Positions 16,314 to 24,548 of a DNA stretch of 31,904 nucleotides are shown in pieces (position 1 is the stretch's first letter; each line of letters begins with the position of its first letter). The translations under genes and the position numbers were made by a program. The stretch is taken from contig CAYJHJ010000018.1 of NCBI GenBank assembly GCA_964370095.1, positions 1 to 31,904 of the forward strand. The letters run 5' to 3'. The notes below the pieces were generated by a model. It had not been told where the DNA came from and made no database searches. It saw only the letters and a list, made by a program, of their open reading frames with translations. This DNA comes from CAYJAZ01 sp964370095 (lineage in GTDB: Bacteria > Desulfobacterota > Desulfovibrionia > Desulfovibrionales > Desulfovibrionaceae).

Positions 16314-17879
16314 TTACACCTCTTCCTCTAAGCCAAGCAAGCCAAAATAAAGGGCTTCTTTCAATTCGGCTTGGCTAAACTGCTTGCCCCACATAACATA
16401 TCTTTGCCCTCTCCATCTAGCGTTTAGATATTCTCGAAGGCCTTTCACTCCTTCATCACCGCTAATGGCCAAATTATCGTAAAGATAAGCAGTTACACGA
16501 GCACTGCAAAAAGTGCCTTGGCATGGGCCTTTCCCAATTCTTGAACGTGCCGCAACAGAACCAACTTGCGGCTTTGCTTTATCATTCCAATTTGCTAAAA
16601 TCTTATCTACCGCAGATTTTGGCACCACCTCACATTCACATAAAAGATAATCATGCGGAGTGTGCTTATGCCACCAGCCATATTTGTGGCTAAGCCCCGG
16701 GTCTGTCCATTCTGCCATACGAGAAGGTTTTACAATGGTTGTGGCAGTTGTGCAGGCATGCTTTTCTAAGTCAAGCCCAAGGCGTGTACAAATAAAATCA
16801 CAAGTTTTTTCAGCCATTAATCTATAGGTTGTAAGCTTTCCGCCTGTTATGGTTAAAAAATTAGTCAAGCCTTCTTCTTCATGCTTCAAGAGTGCAAAAC
16901 CACGGCTTGCCCCTCTGCCATCAAGGTCATTTGAAGATTTAACTAAAGGGCGAATTCCCGCATAAGCGCGCATAAACAAGGTTTTACCAAGTTCAGGTAT
17001 CATGGGTATGCCTTCTTTCAAGTTTTTGTCAACTTCAGGAATTGTAGGAAAATGATCGTCAGGACTTTGCACTGTTACAGAAGTTGTTCCAAGAATTGAA
17101 ATTGAACCACCGGGAACCAAAATATCACCATCACCGGGTGAGCGTAGTCTATTTACAACCTTTGAGGTTATGCGTGATTGAGTTATCAAAAGTGTGCCCT
17201 TTGATAAAGTCATATTTACAGCACAATCAGCCAATAATGCCACTTGAGCGGCCCATGCACCACTTGCATTCACAAATTGATCAGCCAAAATTTCTTGAAT
17301 TTCATCTGTTTTGGTGTTCAAAACCTGTGCCGCTATGATGCGGTTTTTATCTTTTATGAATCCTACAACTTTATGATGCCTAAGAAATTGTGCGTCAGAG
17401 CCTTGATGCTCGAGTGCAGCAGCAATATTTTCAAGGGTAAGCATAAATGGATCGATTGAGGCATCAGGCACTTTATAGGCAGCGATTAAATTTTTTGCCA
17501 AAGCAGGCTCGTCTTCAAGAGCATCTTTTATATCAACTTTTTCTGCTTTAATTCCAGCTTTTTCACAAGCTAGAGGAAAATCGGCAATATAATTTTCATC
17601 ATCATTTTCAACAGCAACAAAATATCCGCCACACGGATCTATGCAATGCCCAAAAGTTTTTCTTAGAATTTCATTTTCTGAAATACATTCGGCAGCTGAA
17701 TGAGTGTCTTTCACCGCATAGCGTGCACCTGAATGCAATAAACCATGATTTGCACCTGTTGCCCCTGCAGAAGCATCTTTTTGATCAAGCAAAATAGCTG
17801 AAATTCCACGCAAAGTTAAGTCGCGTAAGATTCCTGCTCCTGTTGCTCCTGCACCTATAATAAGTACTTGTGTTTCCAT
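16314..17879 (-). CDS. glpA: anaerobic glycerol-3-phosphate dehydrogenase subunit A
   Basis: A 521-residue GlpA catalytic flavoprotein oxidising glycerol 3-phosphate to dihydroxyacetone phosphate. The N-terminal FAD site is IIGAGATGAGILRDLTLRG. The middle carries GRGASRGFALLKHEEEGL and the conserved TITGGKLTTYRLMAE. A C-terminal BFD-like [2Fe-2S] domain from about residue 415 has CEC and, 44 residues later, CQGTFC, as in E. coli GlpA. It leads glpB in a two-gene operon. In the 208-base gap shared with the activase gene there is a weak minus-strand promoter. The Shine-Dalgarno (GTGAG) is poor. Confidence 0.94.
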   Translation of the reverse strand: METQVLIIGAGATGAGILRDLTLRGISAILLDQKDASAGATGANHGLLHSGARYAVKDTHSAAECISENEILRKTFGHCIDPCGGYFVAVENDDENYIADFPLACEKAGIKAEKVDIKDALEDEPALAKNLIAAYKVPDASIDPFMLTLENIAAALEHQGSDAQFLRHHKVVGFIKDKNRIIAAQVLNTKTDEIQEILADQFVNASGAWAAQVALLADCAVNMTLSKGTLLITQSRITSKVVNRLRSPGDGDILVPGGSISILGTTSVTVQSPDDHFPTIPEVDKNLKEGIPMIPELGKTLFMRAYAGIRPLVKSSNDLDGRGASRGFALLKHEEEGLTNFLTITGGKLTTYRLMAEKTCDFICTRLGLDLEKHACTTATTIVKPSRMAEWTDPGLSHKYGWWHKHTPHDYLLCECEVVPKSAVDKILANWNDKAKPQVGSVAARSRIGKGPCQGTFCSARVTAYLYDNLAISGDEGVKGLREYLNARWRGQRYVMWGKQFSQAELKEALYFGLLGLEEEV

Positions 17880-17910
17880 AAGCTCACTTTTCTATAAAAT
17901 TTATAATAAA

Positions 17911-17939
17911 TAAATATACTAATTTTACTTGTTTAGCAA
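17911..17939 (-). promoter_or_regulatory. possible glpA promoter with inverted repeat on the -35 box
   Basis: On the minus strand, TTGCTA (17939-17934), a 17-base spacer and TATTTA (17916-17911). The -35 lies within an inverted repeat, ACTTG-5-CAAGT (17927-17941), that could bind a regulator. Both boxes are imperfect, in a very AT-rich region. Confidence 0.3.
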
Positions 17940-18087
17940 GTTCAAATCATTAGCCTAACTATTTTTATTCATTCATAAAAATCAAAATACTACTTTCTTT
18001 TTATTATTTTTTACAATAATTATATGCGACTTGATTTTCTTTTTTCTTTAAGTTAAAAAAAACCATGTCATAAAAACAGGGTAATTT

Positions 18088-20604
18088 ATGCACACTATTC
18101 ACATTGGTCTTGATATCGGCTCTACAACAGTGAAAGCTGTTTTCATTAAAGAGAAGGAATTTATCTCATCTATTTCTTCGTCTGCTTTATCCTCTGATTC
18201 TTTAGATGATTTTTCTGTAATTTTTCTTGATTATCACAGGCATTATTCCCAAACAAGAAATTATGTTGCCAAAATTATAGCAGACGGCATCAAACATATA
18301 GAAAAAGATTTATCAAGCCAAGATATTGAAAATATTAAATTTACACTAAATCTTAGTGGTTCAGGTGCCATTGCTTTAGCTGATGAGCTTAAAATTGACT
18401 TTGTGCAAGAAGTGATTGCTTCAACTTCTGCTATACAAAAAATGATCCCTCAAACGGAAGTTTGCATAGAACTTGGCGGGGAAGACGCTAAAATCATTTT
18501 CTTAAAAGATGGCATAGAGCAAAGAATGAATGAAGCTTGTGCCGGCGGCACAGGGGCTTTTATTGATCAAATGGCAGAATTTTTGCACACAGATGCCCTT
18601 GGATTAAATGAATTAGCTCAAAATTACAATACAATATACCCTATTGCTTCACGCTGTGGTGTTTTTGCAAAAACTGATATACTTCCTTTATTGAATGAAG
18701 GAACAGCAAAAGAAAATATTGCTGTTTCAATTTTTCAGGCAGTGGTTGATCAAGTTATAGGCGGACTTGCTTGCGGGCGTGAAATAAAAGGAAAAGTTGC
18801 CTTTCTTGGCGGGCCTCTTACTTTTTTGCCTATGCTCAAAAACCGCTTTATAGAAACATTAAAACTTTCAGACGACAACGCCCTTTCACCTGAAAATTCA
18901 CAATATTATGTTGCTTTGGGTGCTGCTTTACACTCCTTACAGCAATCAAAAAAATCAGAATATTCAAAAATCCCTTGCTATACAAAAGATGAAGTTCTCT
19001 CTCTTTCTCAAAAATTATTGCAGGTAAAATTACAAGATTTAAATACCTTACTTCCCCCTCTTTTTGCTTCAAGCGAAGAAAAATCAAAATATATTGAAGA
19101 AGTAGCACATAAAAATAATGTTAAATCAATAGATTTTGAAATATTGGAAAAAAGAGCAGCCAAAGAGCATCAATCTTTATTTCTTGGCATTGATGCAGGC
19201 TCAACCACAATCAAAGCAGTGCTTTTTACTCAAGAATATGAAATTGTGTATTCTTATTATGCCTCGCACAAGGGTGAACCGCTTGATTTTGCTCATGATT
19301 TATTGCAAGAAATTTATAGAAAACTTCCTAAAAATTGCTCTATACTTGCAAGCGGAGCAACAGGTTATGGCGCAAATTTGATAAAGTCTGCTTTTGGGCT
19401 CAGCATAGATGAGGTTGAAACAATGGCCCATTTTAAAGCAGCACGCTTTTTCTTGCCAAATGTTTCTTATATTCTTGATATAGGCGGGCAAGATATTAAA
19501 TGTATGCAGATACAAAATTCCATGGTGCAAAGCATAAAATTGAATGAAGCTTGTTCTGCAGGTTGTGGTTCTTTTATAGAAAACTTTGCAAAATCATTAA
19601 ATATTTCCCTTGAAGAATTTATTGAAGCTGCCACAAATGCCCAAAAACCGGTTGACCTTGGCACTCGTTGTACAGTTTTTATGAATTCAAGGGTAAAGCA
19701 AGCTCAAAAAGAAGGTTTTGGACTTGATGATATTGCTGCTGGGCTTTCCTACTCTGTTATAAAAAACGCTCTTTATAAAGTTATTCGCATTTCAAGCCCT
19801 GAAGATTTAGGCAAAGAAGTTATTGTGCAAGGCGGTGCATTTTATAATATTGCTCTTCTTAGAGCTTTGGAGATTATTCTTGGCAAAAAGGTTACTCGCA
19901 TGTCAATTGCAGGGCTTATGGGTGCTTTTGGTGCTGCACTTATAGCACGTGAACACTATGAAAGCACAAAACAAGAATCAAATCTTCTTACTTTTGAAGA
20001 AATGCAAAATTTTAAAGTTTCTCCTAAAACAACACGTTGTAAAAAATGCACAAATCATTGCTTACTTACTATTGTAAAACTTCAAAACGGCAAAAATCTT
20101 GTTTCAGGCAATCGCTGCGATAAAGGTGGCAGTGAAACCTTGCAAAAACAAGCACTTCCAAACATGTTTGAATACAAATATCAAAGGCTTTTTGATTATT
20201 ACACACCACACAGGCAATCACAAAAAGGCACCGTTGGTATTTTGCGTGCCCTAAACATGTATGAAAACTATCCTTTTTGGTTCTCCTTTTTTCATGAACT
20301 TGGATTTAAGGTTGAATTATCAACAGATTCTTCAAAATCTTTATATAACAAAGGATTAAGCACAATACCCTCGCAAGCACTTTGCTATCCTGCAAAATTA
20401 ACAAACGGGCATCTGATTGATTTGATTGAAAAAAATGTTGATTTCATCTTCTACCCTTGCCTTCTTTTTGAAAAGCAAGATTTTAACAATCAAGATAATA
20501 ATTATAATTGCCCTATTGTTGCAGGATATCCTGAACTTTTACTTAATAATGTTAACCAGTTAAGGCAAAAAGAAATTCCTTCTACGCTCCCTTCCTTTCT
20601 TTAA
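18088..20604 (+). CDS. 2-hydroxyacyl-CoA dehydratase activase-like protein, N-terminal part (frameshifted gene)
   Basis: The first 838 residues of a giant activase. Two ASKHA (HSP70/actin-fold) ATPase domains are in tandem: residues 5-285 with GLDIGSTTVKAV, Cys151 and Cys190, and residues 365-625 with GIDAGSTTIKAV, Cys489 and Cys528. In each domain the two cysteines are 39 residues apart, the spacing that holds the bridging [4Fe-4S] cluster in HgdC. A CxxxC segment near residue 651 opens the DUF2229 part. The reading frame ends at a stop just after a one-base deletion near 20580, and the rest follows in another frame. Related proteins inject electrons into dehydratases; a partner is not seen here. 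AGGGT lies 7 bases before the ATG. Confidence 0.85.
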   Translation: MHTIHIGLDIGSTTVKAVFIKEKEFISSISSSALSSDSLDDFSVIFLDYHRHYSQTRNYVAKIIADGIKHIEKDLSSQDIENIKFTLNLSGSGAIALADELKIDFVQEVIASTSAIQKMIPQTEVCIELGGEDAKIIFLKDGIEQRMNEACAGGTGAFIDQMAEFLHTDALGLNELAQNYNTIYPIASRCGVFAKTDILPLLNEGTAKENIAVSIFQAVVDQVIGGLACGREIKGKVAFLGGPLTFLPMLKNRFIETLKLSDDNALSPENSQYYVALGAALHSLQQSKKSEYSKIPCYTKDEVLSLSQKLLQVKLQDLNTLLPPLFASSEEKSKYIEEVAHKNNVKSIDFEILEKRAAKEHQSLFLGIDAGSTTIKAVLFTQEYEIVYSYYASHKGEPLDFAHDLLQEIYRKLPKNCSILASGATGYGANLIKSAFGLSIDEVETMAHFKAARFFLPNVSYILDIGGQDIKCMQIQNSMVQSIKLNEACSAGCGSFIENFAKSLNISLEEFIEAATNAQKPVDLGTRCTVFMNSRVKQAQKEGFGLDDIAAGLSYSVIKNALYKVIRISSPEDLGKEVIVQGGAFYNIALLRALEIILGKKVTRMSIAGLMGAFGAALIAREHYESTKQESNLLTFEEMQNFKVSPKTTRCKKCTNHCLLTIVKLQNGKNLVSGNRCDKGGSETLQKQALPNMFEYKYQRLFDYYTPHRQSQKGTVGILRALNMYENYPFWFSFFHELGFKVELSTDSSKSLYNKGLSTIPSQALCYPAKLTNGHLIDLIEKNVDFIFYPCLLFEKQDFNNQDNNYNCPIVAGYPELLLNNVNQLRQKEIPSTLPSFL

Positions 20605-22445
20605 AGGAAAATCCTTTATTAGCTGAACTTCTTAAGCTTGATTTTCTTAAACAATTTTCTAAAGAAGAAATCAGAAAAGCGCTAAAAGAAGCATATACTA
20701 GCCAAGAAAATTTTAAAGAAGATGTGCGAAAAAAAGCCATAGAATCTTTAAACTATTTGAATAAGAATAATGAAAAAGGCATTGTGCTTGCAGGCCACCC
20801 CTATCATATCGACCCTGAAATTCACCATGGAATTCCAGAACTTATAAACAGCATGGGGCTTGCAGTTTTTACAGAAGATAGCATTGCTCATCTTGGGGCT
20901 GACATTAAAGATCTATCTTTTGTCGATCAATGGACCTACCATGCAAGGCTTTATAGAGCCGCACACTTTGTTGCACAAACAAAGAATTTGGCTTTTATAC
21001 AATTAGTTTCTTTTGGCTGTGGTTTAGATGCTATTACAGCTGAACAAAGTGAAGAAATTCTTACAAAAAAAGATAGTCTTTATACTCAAATAAAAATTGA
21101 TGAAGGCTTTAATCTTGGTGCTGCACGTATAAGAATTCGATCTTTATTGGCAGTTTTAAAAGAAAGAGATAACACTTTGCCAGCAGTCATGATTCCTCAA
21201 TATAAGGAAATCAACTATCAAGTTCCACTCTTTACCAAAGAGATGAAAAAAAGCCACACAATATTAATCCCGCAGATGGCTCCCATTCACTTTAATCTAC
21301 TTGAGGCTGCTATAACTTCAAGCGGATATAAAGCAAAGCTTTTACCTGAAGTTTCAAAAGAAGCTATTGAAATGGGCTTGAAATATGTCAATAATGATGC
21401 TTGTTACCCTGCAATCACTGTGATTGGCCAGCTTATGGAGGCCTTGAATAATAAAGAATTTGATACTGATAAAGTAGCCCTTCTTATCAGCCAAACAGGC
21501 GGATCATGCAGAGCAACAAATTATGTAGGGTTTTTGAAAAAAGCACTGCTTTCCGCAGGATTATCGCATATCCCTGTTATTGCTTTCAATATTTCTGAAA
21601 AAAATGAAAATTCCGGATTTAACGTAGATAAAGCTCTTTTTTATAAATTAATCCAAACAGTTCTCTATGGTGATGTGCTTATGAGGCTTTCATGCAGAAC
21701 TCGTCCTTATGAAGCTATTTTTGGCTCTACACAAGCACTTCTTGATAAATGGACAGCTAAAATCAGAAAAGACATCTCAAAATCTTCATTTTTACTTTGT
21801 TATAAAAATATTTACAATATCATAAAAGATTTCAATAAATTAGAACTCAAAAAAATCCCACGTAAACCGCGAATTGGCATTGTGGGAGAAATTCTTTTGA
21901 AGTTCCACCCTGATGCAAACAATAGAGCTATAGAACTTATTGAAGCAGAAGGTGGCGAAGTGTTAATCCCTGATTTATATGACTTTTTCCTCTATACTTC
22001 ATTTGATAGTGTTTTCCAACATTCAAAGCTTGGGGCTTCATTTAAAAATGCTGTTATAAGCCGCTTGATTTTATCACTTCTTCTCACTTTCCGCCTGCCA
22101 ATTTATTATATGCTAAAGGCAAATAAAAAAAAATTTGGTGCGCCTCTTGCCTTTAGAAAGTTGCAGAAGAAAACAGCAGATATTGTCTCTCTTGGGCAAC
22201 AAGCAGGTGAAGGCTGGTTATTAACGGCTGAAATGGTTGAGCTTATTGAATTAAAAGTCAATAATATCTTATGCATGCAACCTTTTGGCTGCCTTCCAAA
22301 CCATATTACAGGGCGTGGAGTAATTAAGGAAATCAAAAGAAGATTTCCGCAAGCTCATATTACTGCAGTAGATTATGATGCCTCAACAAGTGAAACAAAT
22401 CAATTAAATAGAATAAAACTTATCATGGCTTTAGCTTCAAAATAA
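20580..22445 (+). pseudogene. activase-like protein, C-terminal part (continuation in another frame)
   Basis: This continues the preceding protein. The other frame is open from 20556 and, from 20580, reads FYAPFLSLKENPLL, the expected sequel to RQKEIP. The first usable start codon is an internal GTG at 20724, without a ribosome site, so it is not a separate gene. Content is DUF2229/COG3580-3581-like: LAGHPYHIDPEIHHGIPEL, NNDACYPAITVIGQL, QTGGSCRATNYVGFL, GIVGEILLKFHPDANN, and PFGCLPNHITGRGV near the end. Adding one base near 20580 would restore a single 1,452-residue protein over 18088-22445. It may be a true loss-of-function mutation or a sequence error. A terminator follows. Confidence 0.8.
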
Positions 22446-22464
22446 TATAATTAATCTATAAAAA

Positions 22465-22493
22465 AAGCGCCTATGAAAACTTCATAGACGCTT
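22465..22493. terminator. bidirectional terminator between the activase gene and ilvE
   Basis: AAGCG-c-CTATGAA (22465-22477), loop AAC, then TTCATAG-a-CGCTT (22481-22493), with one internal mismatch. An A-run lies on the left and a TATATAAA stretch on the right. Placed between converging genes, it can serve both; the U-tract is better for ilvE. Confidence 0.75.
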
Positions 22494-22515
22494 ATATAAA
22501 TAAGACTGAGTAAAA

Positions 22516-23580
22516 CTAAATTTTCACAATCCAATTATAATGATCTTTCAATCTACCATACTGCATTCCTGTGAGTGAGGCATAAAGTTTCAAAGCAATC
22601 TCACCAGTAGTTTCTGAAATATTCATCACCATATCATTGTATTTTAGCTTGCCAACAGGGGAGATAACAGCTGCTGTTCCGGTGCCAAACACTTCTTGAA
22701 GTCTGCCTTCTTTATAAGCCTCGGCTATTTCATCAATGCTTATTCTTCTTTCACTCACCTTATAGCCCCAACCTCTACACATTTCTATCACAGAATCTCT
22801 TGTGATACCAGGCAAAATTGAGCCTTGCAATTCAGGAGTGAGTATTTCTTCATCTATTTTAAAGAAGATATTCATAGCACCCACTTCTTCAATATATTTA
22901 CGCTCTACTCCGTCAAGCCACAAAACTTGTGCGTAATTTTCTTTATGAGCTTCTTCTTGAGCAAGCAAAGAGGCAGCATAATTTCCACCTGTTTTAGCAA
23001 AGCCCATACCACCACGGACAGCACGCACATAATTGTGTTCAACATGGATGCCCACAGGATTAAGCCCTGTTTTATAGTAAGCACCTGAAGGCGAAAGAAT
23101 AATCATAAAAAGATATTCTGTGCTGGAATCTGTGCCTAAAGCAGCCTCTGTGCCTATGATGAAAGGTCTGATATATAAAGAAGTATGAGGTGAACTTGGC
23201 ACCCAATCTCTTTCAATATCAACTAATTTTTTCAATGCTTCAAGGCAAAATTCAGGGTCTATTTGAGGAATGGCAAGCCTTTGATTAGAAACATTCAGCC
23301 TTTTAAAGTTATCAAGAGGACGGAAAAGTTGCACTTCACCATCAGGCGTTTTATAGGCTTTTAATCCTTCAAAAACCTCTTGCCCATAGTGCAAGCACTT
23401 TGCTGCAGGGCTTAAAGTAATATCGCCGTAAGGAACTATACGGGCATTGTGCCAGCCTTTATCACTTGTATAATTCATCATAAACATATGATCTGTAAAA
23501 AGACTTCCAAATCCCAAAGCATTTTCATCTTGTGGTTTTTCTTTTCTTACTGAACAAAGTTGAATATCAATTTCTTGCAC
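22516..23580 (-). CDS. ilvE: branched-chain-amino-acid aminotransferase
   Basis: A 354-residue class IV, PLP-dependent aminotransferase that makes or degrades Leu, Ile and Val using 2-oxoglutarate/glutamate. Family marks are HYGQEVFEGLKAY (64-76), the lysine that binds PLP (Lys196 in GFAKTGGNYAASL), EEVGAMNIFF, and GTGTAAVISPV near the C-terminus, which contacts the cofactor phosphate. The length fits the larger bacterial/eukaryotic type. The start is GTG at 23580, supported by GGAG 6 bases upstream. It is monocistronic with its own promoter, and its terminator hairpin lies 23 bases past the stop. Confidence 0.95.
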   Translation of the reverse strand: MQEIDIQLCSVRKEKPQDENALGFGSLFTDHMFMMNYTSDKGWHNARIVPYGDITLSPAAKCLHYGQEVFEGLKAYKTPDGEVQLFRPLDNFKRLNVSNQRLAIPQIDPEFCLEALKKLVDIERDWVPSSPHTSLYIRPFIIGTEAALGTDSSTEYLFMIILSPSGAYYKTGLNPVGIHVEHNYVRAVRGGMGFAKTGGNYAASLLAQEEAHKENYAQVLWLDGVERKYIEEVGAMNIFFKIDEEILTPELQGSILPGITRDSVIEMCRGWGYKVSERRISIDEIAEAYKEGRLQEVFGTGTAAVISPVGKLKYNDMVMNISETTGEIALKLYASLTGMQYGRLKDHYNWIVKI

Positions 23581-23628
23581 TTCTTACTCCAAAATATACT
23601 ATTTCCATTATTAAAATGAATAAAAAAA

Positions 23629-23657
23629 ATAATACTATGAGCTGACTCACTTGTAAA
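23629..23657 (-). promoter_or_regulatory. sigma70 promoter for ilvE
   Basis: On the minus strand, -35 TTTACA (23657-23652), a 17-base spacer and -10 TATTAT (23634-23629). The spacer contains TGAG-TCAG-CTCA, a small inverted repeat that might bind a regulator. The leader is about 40 bases. Confidence 0.65.
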
Positions 23658-23687
23658 TAAAAAAATTCACTACAAACAAATGTCCCA

Positions 23688-24470
23688 CTATTTATTTTTT
23701 TGTAAAAATTTTAATAAGTTATCGAAAAAATCATGAATTCTACTTTCGTCTTCTTTCAAATTTAGTACAGATGGCGAAGTGAGCTGACGTTTTTTCAATG
23801 AAGATAAGCTTGGCATAGCAAAACAATTTTTGGGCAAACCTTCTAAAGAAGGAAGCTGTGAACAAATTTCTTCATCAGCTTGATTTAAAATAAGAACTTG
23901 CCTGTCTAAACCAAGCTCTTTTCCCATAAGCCCCACTTGCGAAGCTGTTTCAAGCGCTCGCATGCTTGGTTCTGAAACAATAAAGAGATAATCCACGTGC
24001 GAAACAGTGCCACGCCCAAGATGCTCTACCCCTGCTTCCATATCAACAAGCACCCATTCTTCTCTTTCAAGCACTAAATGAGCCAGCAAAGCCTTTAACA
24101 GTGTATTTGCTGCACAAGCACAGCCTGCACCTGCTTGCACACCGCCCATAACAAGAAGGTTTTTTTCGCCTTTTATATTTTCTTGTAAAGGCAAGGGCAC
24201 TCGAAGGGATTGTGGCAAATCATTCACATGCGGATTCAAGTCCATAATAGTTGAATTTGAAGGATATATGCGTTCCATCAGCAAATCTTCACGCGAGATT
24301 AAAGGCTCAGGCACTTGTGATTTATCTAAACCAGAAGCCTGCCCAAGTGAAAGGGAAGTGTCAGCATCAACAAGCCACACAAATTGCCCTTTTTCAGCCA
24401 AATAATCGGCAAATAAAGCCGTTATTGTGGTTTTGCCCACACCACCTTTTCCTGCAACAGCAATCTTCAT
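23688..24470 (-). CDS. cooC: CooC-type nickel insertion ATPase for CO dehydrogenase
   Basis: A 260-residue MinD/ParA-like P-loop ATPase that loads nickel into CooS. It has a deviant Walker A GKGGVGKT (residues 7-14) and the switch LVDAD (34-38). A CxC nickel-binding motif (Cys117, Cys119, in GAGCACAANTLL) and DMEAGVEHLGRG (143-154) complete the CooC signature. I use ATG 24470, which has AAGGA 8 bases upstream; a GTG at 24485 would add five residues and has no ribosome site. It lies 78 bases downstream of cooS on the same strand, past a hairpin that may lower its expression relative to cooS. Confidence 0.93.
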   Translation of the reverse strand: MKIAVAGKGGVGKTTITALFADYLAEKGQFVWLVDADTSLSLGQASGLDKSQVPEPLISREDLLMERIYPSNSTIMDLNPHVNDLPQSLRVPLPLQENIKGEKNLLVMGGVQAGAGCACAANTLLKALLAHLVLEREEWVLVDMEAGVEHLGRGTVSHVDYLFIVSEPSMRALETASQVGLMGKELGLDRQVLILNQADEEICSQLPSLEGLPKNCFAMPSLSSLKKRQLTSPSVLNLKEDESRIHDFFDNLLKFLQKNK

Positions 24471-24490
24471 CTTCTTTTCCTTCACACAAT

Positions 24491-24524
24491 AAAGATTTAG
24501 AGGCTTTTACACCCCTAAATCTTT
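24491..24524 (-). terminator. intercistronic hairpin between cooS and cooC
   Basis: AAAGATTTAG with CTAAATCTTT form a 10-bp stem, extended by GG/CC after one mismatch, with an 8-base loop. It lies just before the cooC ribosome site on the minus strand. It is followed by only a short T-rich stretch, so it could be a leaky terminator, an mRNA-stability element, or an attenuator of cooC. Confidence 0.45.
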
Positions 24525-24548
24525 GTTATTTATAATAATTTTGTGTTT

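Noticed and set aside
20556..20604. Programmed -1 frameshift as explanation for the split activase
   Set aside because: No X XXY YYZ slippery heptamer exists in the zero frame across this stretch and no clear downstream pseudoknot was seen. A simple one-base deletion explains the break better.
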